A DNA stretch of 15,028 nucleotides from NCBI GenBank assembly GCA_900313435.1, contig OMRF01000246.1, positions 1 through 15,028 of the forward strand, written 5' to 3'. Of the stretch, positions 7,852 to 15,028 are shown in pieces. Position 1 is the first letter of the stretch, and each line of letters opens with the position of its first letter. Source of the DNA: an uncultured Lachnospiraceae bacterium (GTDB taxonomy: Bacteria; Bacillota; Clostridia; Lachnospirales; Lachnospiraceae). The notes under the pieces are model-generated. The model was not told where the DNA came from and made no database searches. It saw only the letters and a list, made by a program, of their open reading frames with translations. Position numbers and translations under genes: made by a program.

Positions 7852-7858
7852 CACTTAA

Positions 7859-8146
7859 ATGAAGTTAATACCCTTATCCGACAGAGTTGTTCTGAAACAG
7901 CTCGAAGCGGAAGAAAAGACAAAGTCAGGTATAATCCTTGCATCAGGCTCTCAGGAGAAGCCCCAGGAAGCAGAGGTCATAGCTGTTGGTCCCGGCGGAA
8001 TGGTTGACGGCAAGGAAGTCGCTATGCAGGTGAAGGCCGGACAGAAGGTCATTTATTCAAAATATGCCGGAACAGAAGTAAAGCTTGAAGACGAAACCTA
8101 TATCGTTGTAAAGCAGAATGATATTCTCGCGATAGTAGAAAAGTAA
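7859..8146 (+). CDS. groES: Co-chaperonin GroES (Hsp10)
   Basis: GroES forms a seven-fold lid on GroEL and closes the cytosolic folding chamber. The 95-residue length is normal. The N terminus MKLIPLSDRVVLK and the roof loop region (VGPGGMVDGKE, about 43-53) are typical. The mobile loop that contacts GroEL is in the segment around residues 18-32 (EEKTKSGIILASGSQ). The C-terminal strand carries VKQNDILAIVE. The operon is controlled by the promoter and CIRCE element directly upstream. The gene ends in tandem TAA stops, and groEL starts 18 nt later with its own AGAAAGGA ribosome binding site. Confidence 0.97.
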   Translation: MKLIPLSDRVVLKQLEAEEKTKSGIILASGSQEKPQEAEVIAVGPGGMVDGKEVAMQVKAGQKVIYSKYAGTEVKLEDETYIVVKQNDILAIVEK

Positions 8147-8164
8147 TAAGAAAGGATAATCATC

Positions 8165-9781
8165 ATGGCAAAGGAAATCAAATATGGTGCTGACGCCCGT
8201 GATTCACTCAAAAAAGGTGTCGATCAGCTTGCAAACACAGTTCGCGTGACTCTTGGACCGAAAGGCCGCAATGTAGTCCTTGATAAGTCTTATGGTTCAC
8301 CGCTCATCACAAACGACGGTGTTACTATCGCAAAAGAGATCGAGCTCAAGGATCCCTATGAGAACATGGGTGCGCAGCTTGTAAAAGAAGTTGCTACAAA
8401 GACAAATGATGTTGCCGGTGACGGAACGACTACAGCTACGGTTCTTGCTCAGGCAATGGTCAACGAGGGTCTCAAGAATCTCGCAGCGGGCGCAAATCCT
8501 GTCGGACTTCGCCGCGGAATGAAGAAGGCTACTGATAAGGCTGTCGAAGCTCTTGTGAAGATGTCACAGGAGGTAAAGGGCAAGGACCAGATCGCCCGTG
8601 TTGCTTCTATCTCAGCAGGTTCTGACGAGGTCGGAGAGATGGTTTCCGACGCAATGGAAAAGGTCGGTCATGACGGCGTTATTACCATTGAAGAGTCAAA
8701 GACTATGCAGACCGAGCTTGATCTCGTTGAAGGTATGCAGTTTGACAGGGGTTATATCAGCGCTTATATGTGCACTGATATGGATAAGATGGAAGCAAAC
8801 CTTGATGATCCCTATGTACTCATTACAGACAAGAAGATCTCAAATATTCAGGAGATCCTTCCTATACTTGAGGATGTGGTAAAGCAGGGCGCAAGGCTTC
8901 TCATCATCGCTGAAGATGTTGAGGGCGAGGCTCTTACAACGCTCATTCTGAACAAGCTCCGCGGAACCTTCAATGTAGTAGCCGTAAAGGCTCCGGGCTA
9001 CGGCGACAGAAGAAAGGAAATGCTTCAGGATATCGCGATCCTTACCGGCGGACAGGTCATTTCTTCAGAGATAGGTCTTGAACTCAAGGAAGCTACTATC
9101 GATCAGCTCGGACGCGCAAAGTCAGTAAAGGTTGACAAGGAAAATACCACGATCGTTGAAGGCGCCGGAAAGAAAGCTGATATTGAAGCCCGCGTTAAGC
9201 AGATCAAGAACCAGATTGAAGAGACCACATCAGACTTTGACAGGGAAAAGCTTCAGGAGAGGCTTGCAAAGCTCGCCGGCGGCGTTGCCGTGATAAGAGT
9301 CGGTGCAGCCACCGAGACAGAGATGAAGGAAGCGAAGCTTCGTATGGAAGATGCGCTTAATGCCACACGTGCGGCAGTTGAGGAAGGCATCATCGCAGGC
9401 GGCGGTTCAGCATATATTCACGCTGAAAAGGAAGTTGCTGCTCTTGCAGATTCTCTCGAGGGCGATGAAAAGACCGGCGCAAATGTCGTGCTTAAGGCTC
9501 TTGACGCTCCTCTTTACTATATTGTTGACAACGCAGGTCTTGAAGGCTCTGTCGTGATCAATGAAGTAAAGGGCGGTAAAGTCGGCTTCGGTTTCGATGC
9601 CGCAAAGGAACAGTACGGCGATATGATAAAGAATGGTATCCTTGATCCCGTAAAGGTTACAAGGACCGCACTCCAGAATGCTACCTCAGTATCCTCCACC
9701 TTGCTCACTACAGAAGCCGTGGTTGCGGATATCAAGGAGCCCACACCCGCACCTGCTGCTCCCGGTCCGGAAATGTATTGA
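8165..9781 (+). CDS. groEL: Chaperonin GroEL (Hsp60)
   Basis: GroEL is the ATP-driven double-ring chaperonin that encloses unfolded proteins with GroES in the cytosol. The 538 residues match the family length. The equatorial ATP site is clear: TLGPKGRNVVLDKSYG (about 29-44), the nucleotide loop AGDGTTTATVL with its catalytic Asp, and VEEGIIAGGGSAYI in the second equatorial segment. The apical domain lies in between (about 190-375). The C terminus ends PAPAAPGPEMY rather than in the repeated Gly-Gly-Met tail common in proteobacteria, a small departure discussed in the findings. The gene ends with tandem stops (TGATAA), and a strong intrinsic terminator follows about 44 nt later. It is the second gene of the HrcA/CIRCE-regulated operon. 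Confidence 0.98.
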   Translation: MAKEIKYGADARDSLKKGVDQLANTVRVTLGPKGRNVVLDKSYGSPLITNDGVTIAKEIELKDPYENMGAQLVKEVATKTNDVAGDGTTTATVLAQAMVNEGLKNLAAGANPVGLRRGMKKATDKAVEALVKMSQEVKGKDQIARVASISAGSDEVGEMVSDAMEKVGHDGVITIEESKTMQTELDLVEGMQFDRGYISAYMCTDMDKMEANLDDPYVLITDKKISNIQEILPILEDVVKQGARLLIIAEDVEGEALTTLILNKLRGTFNVVAVKAPGYGDRRKEMLQDIAILTGGQVISSEIGLELKEATIDQLGRAKSVKVDKENTTIVEGAGKKADIEARVKQIKNQIEETTSDFDREKLQERLAKLAGGVAVIRVGAATETEMKEAKLRMEDALNATRAAVEEGIIAGGGSAYIHAEKEVAALADSLEGDEKTGANVVLKALDAPLYYIVDNAGLEGSVVINEVKGGKVGFGFDAAKEQYGDMIKNGILDPVKVTRTALQNATSVSSTLLTTEAVVADIKEPTPAPAAPGPEMY

Positions 9782-9806
9782 TAACTGACTCTTTATAAAT
9801 TATAAT
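9778..9806 (+). promoter_or_regulatory. Near-consensus sigma-A promoter at the groEL stop codon
   Basis: TTGATA (9778-9783, five of six to TTGACA) and a perfect TATAAT (9801-9806) are separated by exactly 17 nt. The -35 overlaps the groEL stop codon. Initiation would fall near 9812-9814, only about 12 nt before the terminator stem. It could drive a very short RNA or an attenuated matE transcript. The match is by eye and untested; AT-rich DNA can produce such matches by chance. Confidence 0.5.
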
Positions 9807-9820
9807 AAAGATACTGAACG

Positions 9821-9856
9821 AAAAGCCCCCGGGAAACAGTTTTCCGGGGGCTTTTT
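9821..9856 (+). terminator. Strong rho-independent terminator after groEL
   Basis: The stem arms are 9825-9836 and 9840-9851 with a CAG loop. There are twelve pairs including one G-U, eight of them in the GC-only GCCCCCGG/CCGGGGGC part. Five T residues follow (9852-9856). Four A residues precede the stem, so the hairpin might also terminate transcription on the minus strand. It closes the groESL operon and separates it from matE. Confidence 0.93.
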
Positions 9857-9870
9857 AAGAATAATCACTC

Positions 9871-11223
9871 ATGGGAAAGAATGCCTTAAAATTTGCTGAT
9901 TTCTCCCGAAAGGATCTTCTTATCCTGATATGGCCGCTCCTAATAGAGCAGCTTCTTTCTGTTGCAATGGGCTTTGTAGACATGCTCATGGTCTCGGGTG
10001 TAGGAGATGAGGCTGTTTCCGCAGTCGGGCTGGTGGATTCCCTAAACAATCTTTTGATCCAGCTTTTTGCCGCTCTTGCCGGCGGCGGAGCTGTCGTATG
10101 CAGCCAGTATCTCGGGAGAAAGGACAGAGATAATGCCAAAAAAGCCGCGGGACAGCTTTATTTTATAATTATCCTTGCGTCTTCACTGATAGCACTTTCC
10201 ATGATCATCTTTAATCGTCCCATACTTTCCCTTATCTTCGGAAGTATAGATGAAAGCGTGATGACCTACTGCATCCATTACCTTTTGATCACTTCCATGT
10301 CATTTCCGTTTCTTGGTATATATAACGCAGGATCTGCGCTCTTCAGGGCTCAGGGCAATTCCATCGTCTCTATGCAGGCCGGACTTGTGATGAATATAAT
10401 GAATGTCGTAGGAAATGCCCTCCTCATTTATGTCTTCAATATGGAGGTTATCGGAGCAGCGCTTGCGACCCTTATAGGACGTGTAGTTGCCTCCCTTTTC
10501 GTTTCCATTCGCTTAAGAAGAAACAAGGGAGAGCTTTCGGTGAAACACATAAGGGATCTGAAGCCTGAAAAGCAGATGATAAAGAGGATACTTGCGATAG
10601 GCATCCCTTCCGGGGTTGAGAATTCAATGTTTCAGATAGGAAAGCTCATACTTTCGAGTCTTGTATCCTCGCTGGGAACTGTTTCAATAGCTGCAAACGC
10701 TGTGGCAAACTCAATATCCGGGATCGCCAATATCCCGGGAAGCACCATATCACTTGCCATGATGCCCGTCGTGGGGCGTCTGGTCGGTGCCGGAAAGAGA
10801 AATGCCGCAAGATATTACGGAAAGCTGCTTACGGGAATTGCCTTTGTCGGTCTTTTTATAACAAATATAACTCTTTTCTTCACTATCCCTTATATAGTTC
10901 CGGCCTTTGGCTTAAGTAACGAATCTGCGATGATAACAATAAATGTCATAAGGTGGTTTAATGTCTTTTCCATAGGCTTCTGGGGCTTTTCATTTACACT
11001 CCCCAATGCTCTTCGTGCAGGAGGGGACGCGAAGTTTACAATGATAGTGAGCACGATATCCATGTGGGCCTTCAGAGTCGTATTGAGTTATATCTTCGTG
11101 CTAGTATTCAATATGGGGCTTCTCGGTATCTGGCTCGGAATGTTCATCGACTGGATATTCAGGAGTATCTGTTTCATCATACGTTTCCATTCAGGAAAGT
11201 GGCTTTATCGTAAGGTGATATAA
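9871..11223 (+). CDS. MATE-family multidrug/toxic compound efflux transporter
   Basis: This is a 450-residue integral membrane protein of the MATE family, antiporters that export cationic drugs or metabolites using a Na+ or H+ gradient. The N terminus has the family pattern WPLLIEQLLSVAMGFVDMLM (20-39) and the QYLGRKD loop (about 79-85). About twelve hydrophobic helices form two MatE repeats, the second starting near IPSGVENSMFQIGKLI (about 246). FRAQGNS (about 153-159) and its second-half counterpart LRAGGDAKF are the paired family loops. No Shine-Dalgarno is visible before the ATG, which is 14 nt past the terminator T-tract. The N terminus is at the usual place relative to helix 1, so a later start is unlikely. 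The substrate is unknown. Confidence 0.9.
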   Translation: MGKNALKFADFSRKDLLILIWPLLIEQLLSVAMGFVDMLMVSGVGDEAVSAVGLVDSLNNLLIQLFAALAGGGAVVCSQYLGRKDRDNAKKAAGQLYFIIILASSLIALSMIIFNRPILSLIFGSIDESVMTYCIHYLLITSMSFPFLGIYNAGSALFRAQGNSIVSMQAGLVMNIMNVVGNALLIYVFNMEVIGAALATLIGRVVASLFVSIRLRRNKGELSVKHIRDLKPEKQMIKRILAIGIPSGVENSMFQIGKLILSSLVSSLGTVSIAANAVANSISGIANIPGSTISLAMMPVVGRLVGAGKRNAARYYGKLLTGIAFVGLFITNITLFFTIPYIVPAFGLSNESAMITINVIRWFNVFSIGFWGFSFTLPNALRAGGDAKFTMIVSTISMWAFRVVLSYIFVLVFNMGLLGIWLGMFIDWIFRSICFIIRFHSGKWLYRKVI

Positions 11224-11228
11224 GTAAT

Positions 11229-11257
11229 TTTACATATTTAGTCCCTTATGCTAATAT
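11229..11257 (+). promoter_or_regulatory. Candidate promoter for degV (extended -10 type)
   Basis: TTTACA (11229-11234, five of six) is followed after 17 nt by TAATAT (11252-11257, four of six). A TG dinucleotide one base upstream of the -10 makes an extended -10. The start would be near 11264, leaving a leader of about 37 nt. A perfect TATAAT at 11283-11288 lies too close to the ribosome binding site to serve this gene normally. Confidence 0.45.
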
Positions 11258-11290
11258 AACAACGTTGCTTTTTAGCTTTTATTATAATTT

Positions 11291-11295
11291 GGAGG
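11291..11295 (+). promoter_or_regulatory. Shine-Dalgarno that selects the degV start
   Basis: GGAGG lies 5 nt before the ATG at 11301. It supports that ATG over an upstream in-frame codon at 11265, which would add 12 residues unlike the family N terminus. Confidence 0.75.
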
Positions 11296-11300
11296 CATAC

Positions 11301-12188
11301 ATGGGAAAAACAGCTGTGGTAGTGGATACAAACAGTGGCATTTTGAAGGAGGAATCCGAAAAGACAGGGATCTTCATTCAGCCTATGCCCTTCTATATCG
11401 ATGACGAGCTTTTCTATGAAAGCGTGAATCTGACACATGACAAATTCTATGAAAAGCAGGCTTCAAACGCAAAGATCACAACTTCAATGCCTCTTGTAGG
11501 CGATGTTCTGGATAAGTGGAACGAGATACTCAAAGACTATGACGAAATAGTCTATATTCCTATGTCTTCAGGTCTTTCCAGTTCCTGTGAGACAGCTATG
11601 ATCATGGCGGAGGACTTTGATGACAAGGTGCAGGTAGTGAACAACAGGAGGATCTCGGTCACACAGAAGCTTGCAGCCTACGAGGCAAAGAGGATGGCGG
11701 ACGAAGGAAAAGGCGCGAAGGAGATTAAGGAATATCTGGAAAAGACCCAGGCTGAGTCCCATATCTATATAATGGTGGATACCCTTGAATATCTGAAGCG
11801 GGGAGGAAGGATCACCCCCGCGGTAGCTGCTATAGGAACGCTGTTTCATATAAAGCCTGTGCTTCAGATCCAGGGAGATAAGCTTGACTCCTTTGCGAAG
11901 GTCAGAACGCTTTCTCAGGCAAAATCAGTTATGATGGACAGGGTCGAAAAGGATCTTTCGGATTTCGGAGATAAAGAAGCTGTGGGCTGCGTCCTTTCAA
12001 TAGCGCATACACAAAACAGAAAAGAAGCAGAGATCTTCAGGGAAGAGGTAAAAGAGAGATTTAATTACGAAAGGCCGATAACGATCGACCCCCTGGCTCT
12101 TTCCATCGCATGTCACATAGGCCCCGGCTCGCTGGCGATTACAGTTACAAAGAGCTTTATCACGGAGATAGGAGAGTGCCCCGCCTGA
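11301..12188 (+). CDS. DegV-family fatty-acid-binding protein (FakB-like)
   Basis: DegV proteins bind a fatty acid in a buried pocket. FakB members present it to the kinase FakA for phosphorylation and entry into phospholipid synthesis. The 295-residue product begins with the family start KTAVVVDTNSGI (3-14). It carries the ligand-binding TTSMP (60-64), the SSGLSSS loop (89-95) that contacts the carboxylate, and the LKRGGRIT signature in the second half. No signal peptide or membrane helix is seen, so it should be cytosolic. No FakA (Dak-like) gene is visible nearby, so whether it is a true FakB is undecided. It probably has its own promoter and may be read into purA 43 nt downstream, since no terminator is seen. 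Confidence 0.92.
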   Translation: MGKTAVVVDTNSGILKEESEKTGIFIQPMPFYIDDELFYESVNLTHDKFYEKQASNAKITTSMPLVGDVLDKWNEILKDYDEIVYIPMSSGLSSSCETAMIMAEDFDDKVQVVNNRRISVTQKLAAYEAKRMADEGKGAKEIKEYLEKTQAESHIYIMVDTLEYLKRGGRITPAVAAIGTLFHIKPVLQIQGDKLDSFAKVRTLSQAKSVMMDRVEKDLSDFGDKEAVGCVLSIAHTQNRKEAEIFREEVKERFNYERPITIDPLALSIACHIGPGSLAITVTKSFITEIGECPA

Positions 12189-12217
12189 GACTTAAGGTGG
12201 ATAGCAGTAGTTTTTTT

Positions 12218-12223
12218 AAGGAG
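12218..12223 (+). promoter_or_regulatory. Shine-Dalgarno of purA
   Basis: AAGGAG lies 8 nt before the purA ATG. The 43-nt degV-purA gap shows no clear promoter or terminator, so co-transcription with degV is possible. Confidence 0.7.
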
Positions 12224-12231
12224 AATAAAAA

Positions 12232-13509
12232 ATGGTAAGAGCGGTTGTAGGAGCAAACTGGGGAGACGAAGGAAAGGGAAAGATCACGGATATGCTCGCT
12301 GAAAAGGCGGACATAGTCATCCGTTTTCAGGGCGGTGCAAATGCCGGCCACACCATAGTGAACAATTACGGTAAGTTCGCCCTCCACACTCTGCCCTCAG
12401 GAGTATTCCATCAAAACATAATGAACATCATCGGAAACGGCATGGCTCTTGATATACCGAAATTATTCAAAGAGATAAAGGATATCGAGAGTAAGGGAGT
12501 TCCCTCTCCTCAGCTCATGATCTCCGACAGAGCGCAGGTCGTGATGCCTTATCACATTGCCTTTGATGAATATGAGGAAGAGAGACTCGGAAAAGCCTCA
12601 TTTGGCTCTACAAAATCCGGAATAGCGCCTTTTTATTCAGACAAGTATGCCAAGATAGGCATTCAGGTCTGTGAGCTTTTTGACGACGATGTACTTAATG
12701 AGAGGCTTGACAAGATCCTTGTCCTCAAGAATTCTATCCTTCAAAACCTCTACAAAAAGCCTCTTTTGAAAAAAGAGGAATTGCTTTCGACACTTCACGA
12801 ATACCGTGATATGGTCAAGCCTTATGTGGGTGATGTTTCTCTTTATCTCCATGACGCTCTCCGGGAGGGTAAGGACATACTGCTTGAAGGACAGCTCGGA
12901 ACCATGAAGGATACCGATCATGGCATCTATCCCATGGTGACTTCGTCCTCCACGCTTGCGGCCTATGGCGCTGTCGGCGCCGGCATCCCGCCCTATGAGA
13001 TCAAAGAGATAGTAGCAGTTACAAAGGCTTATTCATCGGCCGTCGGCGCCGGGGATTTCGTAAGCGAGATCGATGATGAGGATGTCGCCGATGAGCTTCG
13101 TAAAAGAGGCGGAGACGGCGGCGAATACGGTGCGACAACGGGACGGCCCAGGCGAATGGGCTGGTATGACTGCGTAGCCTCAAAGTATGGTTGCCGTCTG
13201 CAGGGCGCGACAGAGGTAGTGCTCACAGTTCTTGATGTTTTAGGCTACCTTGACGAGATACCTGTATGTACCGCTTACGAGATAGACGGGGAAAAGACAG
13301 AGAATTTTCCCGTAACGCCCTTACTTCACAAGGCAAAGCCCGTATATGAGACACTTCCAGGATGGAAATGCGATATACGCGGGATAAAGAAATTTGATGA
13401 TCTTCCTGAAAACTGCAGAAAGTATATCAAATTCATAGAATATCATTTAGGTTATCCCATTACTATGATCTCGAATGGTCCCGGAAGGGAAGACATCATC
13501 TTAAGGTGA
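12232..13509 (+). CDS. purA: Adenylosuccinate synthetase
   Basis: PurA condenses IMP and aspartate using GTP to form adenylosuccinate, the first committed step to AMP (EC 6.3.4.4), in the cytosol. The 425-residue length is normal. The GTP-binding loop WGDEGKGKI (10-18) with catalytic Asp12, the FQGGANAGHT loop (32-41) with catalytic His40, LPSGVF (54-59), and ATTGRPRRMGWYD (301-313) in the aspartate/GTP region are all present. Three stretches differ from E. coli PurA. GTTGRGIGP is GSTKSGIAP (125-133), the KVARRG segment is KYAKIG (138-143), and EGAQGT is EGQLGT (219-224). I believe related Clostridia share these forms, so this is a lineage variant rather than a decayed gene. The stop codon lies inside the Shine-Dalgarno of the next gene. 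Confidence 0.96.
   Translation: MVRAVVGANWGDEGKGKITDMLAEKADIVIRFQGGANAGHTIVNNYGKFALHTLPSGVFHQNIMNIIGNGMALDIPKLFKEIKDIESKGVPSPQLMISDRAQVVMPYHIAFDEYEEERLGKASFGSTKSGIAPFYSDKYAKIGIQVCELFDDDVLNERLDKILVLKNSILQNLYKKPLLKKEELLSTLHEYRDMVKPYVGDVSLYLHDALREGKDILLEGQLGTMKDTDHGIYPMVTSSSTLAAYGAVGAGIPPYEIKEIVAVTKAYSSAVGAGDFVSEIDDEDVADELRKRGGDGGEYGATTGRPRRMGWYDCVASKYGCRLQGATEVVLTVLDVLGYLDEIPVCTAYEIDGEKTENFPVTPLLHKAKPVYETLPGWKCDIRGIKKFDDLPENCRKYIKFIEYHLGYPITMISNGPGREDIILR
13503..13509 (+). promoter_or_regulatory. Shine-Dalgarno that selects the moxR start
   Basis: AAGGTGA spans the end of purA including its TGA stop and lies 5 nt before the ATG at 13515. It overlaps the in-frame GTG at 13506, so the ATG is preferred. 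Confidence 0.65.
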
Positions 13510-13514
13510 AAAAT

Positions 13515-14441
13515 ATGAACCCCACCTGTGAAAAGATCCTCTTTGAGGTAAAAAAGGCTGTTTCAGGGAAGGATGAGGTTCTTTTCCTTTGTCTGACGGC
13601 TATGCTTTCAAACGGACATATCCTGATAGAGGATATTCCCGGAGTTGGGAAGACTACGATAGCTATTGCCTTTTCAAAGGCAATGTCCCTTGATTACGGG
13701 AGGGTTCAGTTCAATCCGGACGTACTCCCTTCCGATATCACGGGCTTTTCTGTTTACAAAAAAGAGTCGGGTTCCTTTGAATTTACGGAAGGGGCAGTAT
13801 TTTCAAATCTCTTCCTTGCTGATGAGCTTAACCGCGCCACATCCCGTACCCAGTCTGCATTGCTTGAAGCTATGGAAGAAGGTCAGGTCACGGTTGACGG
13901 GATCACGCACCCGCTTCCCGCGCCTTTCATAGTCATAGCTACACAAAATCCGACCGGAGCCGCCGGAACGCAGCTTCTCCCCGATTCCGAGGTGGACAGG
14001 TTTGCGATCCGTCTTACCATAGGTTATCCCTCTCTTGAAGCTGAAAGAGAGCTCCTTAAGAGAAGGCAGGGGAGTAATCCGATCGATGATGTAAATCCTG
14101 TCGTATCAAGAGATACGATTGTTCTTATGCAGAATGAAGTCTCAAAGGTCTTTGTTCATCCTGATATCTCAGAATATATCATCTCACTTATCCGTGCGAC
14201 ACGAAAACATGAAGGCGTCATCAGGGGAGCGTCGCCCCGCGCCACGCTTTCCGTTACCTCTCTTTCAAAAGCAGCAGCCTTTATTATGGGGCGTGATTTT
14301 GTGACTCCTTATGATGTCAAGAATGTGCTCGTTCCCGCAGTCGTTCACAGAATCCTTCCCGATTCCTCCGAGGACAGGATGAAGGCAGGCAGACAGATAG
14401 TTGAAAGTATATTTGAAAAGATTCCTGCACCAAAGGTCTGA
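13515..14441 (+). CDS. MoxR-family AAA+ ATPase
   Basis: MoxR ATPases are AAA+ chaperone-like proteins, usually encoded beside DUF58 and von Willebrand A-domain proteins and thought to help assemble or activate them. The 308-residue protein shows the lead motif EDIPGVGKTTIA (39-50, Walker A), FNPDVLPSDITG (66-77), Walker B LFLADELNRA (99-108), ALLEAMEEGQVT (115-126), the sensor ATQNPTG (142-148) and the arginine-finger segment SEVDRFAIR (158-166). RGASPRAT in the C-terminal lid domain completes the family set. An alternative GTG at 13506 would add three residues. The start follows the purA stop by 5 nt, and the DUF58 gene starts 5 nt after the stop, so the three genes may be co-translated. The specific client is unknown. 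Confidence 0.94.
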   Translation: MNPTCEKILFEVKKAVSGKDEVLFLCLTAMLSNGHILIEDIPGVGKTTIAIAFSKAMSLDYGRVQFNPDVLPSDITGFSVYKKESGSFEFTEGAVFSNLFLADELNRATSRTQSALLEAMEEGQVTVDGITHPLPAPFIVIATQNPTGAAGTQLLPDSEVDRFAIRLTIGYPSLEAERELLKRRQGSNPIDDVNPVVSRDTIVLMQNEVSKVFVHPDISEYIISLIRATRKHEGVIRGASPRATLSVTSLSKAAAFIMGRDFVTPYDVKNVLVPAVVHRILPDSSEDRMKAGRQIVESIFEKIPAPKV

Positions 14442-14446
14442 TTTTC

Positions 14447-15028
14447 ATGCTTTTCAGATGGATAATATATATTCCGATAATCATTCTGATGCTCGTTCTT
14501 TATCTTGAATATCCGGGCTGGCTTTCTCTTTTTCTTTTTATTATCACAATATCCCTTCCGTTTATAAGCCTTTTTTCCATACTTCCGTTTAGAAAAAGGA
14601 TCTCTTTTGATCTCCAGTTCAGATCCTTTCTCTATCCCGGTGAGACAGAACGGATCAAGGTCCTTGTAAAACAAAGCGGCGAGGTATCACGATTCCTTTC
14701 CGGCACGCTTTTGGTTACGGAGATGTCTTCAAAGGACGGTGATCTTAAGTTCATAAGATCAGGATCTGACCTTTTGGAATATGTTCCGGAGCACTGCGGA
14801 GCTTATAAGGTCATGCTATCAAAACCCGGTATATCAGATCCTCTTTCTTTCTTTCGTCTGCCGCTGAAAAGGCTTGAACCGGAACACTTCTATGTGATCC
14901 CCAAAAAAAAGGCGATCGATGAAGAAATAGATCTTTCAGGTGTTATGAATTCCTCCTTTGTGAAAAAGCCCGGAGGCGGGGCGGCTGAGGCTTACGAGAT
15001 CAGACCTTATCAGCCCGGCGCTCCGGTA
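14447..15028 (+). CDS. DUF58-domain membrane protein, N-terminal part (3' end outside window)
   Basis: An open frame starts with ATG 5 nt after the moxR stop and runs without a stop for 194 codons to the right edge. The translation begins MLFRWIIYIPIIILM. It has two hydrophobic segments at about residues 5-20 and 25-46, followed by a basic turn (PFRKRISF) and a soluble beta-rich part. Near the edge it reads YEIRPYQPGAPV, resembling the DUF58 core (R-x-Y-x-x-G-D followed by R and I-H-W). Two N-terminal helices plus this motif, directly after moxR, are the standard arrangement. DUF58 proteins often precede transglutaminase-like or vWA genes, but nothing past the edge can be seen. The Asp that usually follows the Gly is Ala here. 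The function of the family is not well defined; expected location is the membrane with a cytosolic domain. Confidence 0.88.
   Translation, partial: MLFRWIIYIPIIILMLVLYLEYPGWLSLFLFIITISLPFISLFSILPFRKRISFDLQFRSFLYPGETERIKVLVKQSGEVSRFLSGTLLVTEMSSKDGDLKFIRSGSDLLEYVPEHCGAYKVMLSKPGISDPLSFFRLPLKRLEPEHFYVIPKKKAIDEEIDLSGVMNSSFVKKPGGGAAEAYEIRPYQPGAPV

Noticed and set aside
7663..7854. 63-codon minus-strand open frame across the groES upstream region
   Set aside because: It covers the promoter and a perfect CIRCE element, has no ribosome binding site that I can see and no family resemblance.
10718..10738. Inverted repeat CCGGGAT...ATCCCGG inside matE
   Set aside because: Arms of 7 nt with a 7-nt loop and no T-tract. 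The bases simply encode SGIANIPG in a conserved transporter segment, so it is most likely coincidental.
11283..11288. Perfect TATAAT just before degV
   Set aside because: It lies 2 nt from the GGAGG ribosome binding site, so a start from it would remove the Shine-Dalgarno; no matching -35 at 16-18 nt. The promoter at 11229-11257 fits better.
12160..12387. Minus-strand open frame over the purA start
   Set aside because: It overlaps the purA ribosome binding site and conserved GTP-binding loop and shows no domain; treated as a shadow.
1..15028. Search for phage, transposon, CRISPR, toxin-antitoxin or other defence signatures
   Set aside because: All genes are recognisable core or common accessory families on one strand with small gaps; no direct-repeat array, transposase, integrase, tRNA or attachment-like repeat was seen by eye.

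Overview
The window looks like ordinary chromosome from an anaerobic low-to-mid-GC Firmicute, most likely a Clostridia/Lachnospiraceae relative (Butyrivibrio/Roseburia-like). The pointers are the smc-ftsY neighbourhood, a groESL operon under a perfect CIRCE operator, a single-ACT catabolic-type threonine dehydratase, a PurA of divergent form, and the protein sequences overall. This placement is inferred by eye, not by a search. All thirteen genes read on the + strand, with very short spacers.

Region 1 (1-7715) is a tightly packed cluster: the 3' end of smc, then ftsY, a threonine ammonia-lyase (ilvA type), the B and A subunits of a second-type (topoisomerase IV-like) type II topoisomerase, and a CPBP-family membrane protease. 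The gaps are 3, -1, 31, 2 and 1 nt, so co-transcription and translational coupling are likely. The cluster combines chromosome organisation (Smc, topoisomerase), co-translational membrane targeting (FtsY), one amino-acid catabolic enzyme and one membrane protease.

Region 2 (7716-9856) is the groES-groEL chaperonin operon. It has a sigma-A-like promoter, a perfect CIRCE operator (HrcA repression), strong Shine-Dalgarno sites and a strong intrinsic terminator. A second, near-consensus promoter overlaps the groEL stop codon and points straight into that terminator.

Region 3 (9857-12188) holds a MATE-family transporter with no visible Shine-Dalgarno, lying just past the terminator. A DegV-family fatty-acid-binding protein follows with its own candidate promoter.

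Region 4 (12189-15028) holds purA (adenylosuccinate synthetase, divergent at several IMP-site positions), a MoxR-family AAA+ ATPase, and the first 194 codons of a DUF58 membrane protein that runs off the right edge. MoxR-DUF58 is a familiar pairing.

I see no mobile element, CRISPR array, tRNA or rRNA, and no clearly new multi-gene system. The most interesting signals are small: the promoter-terminator arrangement ahead of matE, the topoisomerase A subunit without a GyrA box, the acidic FtsY tail whose codons double as the ilvA ribosome binding site, and the altered PurA active-site motifs.
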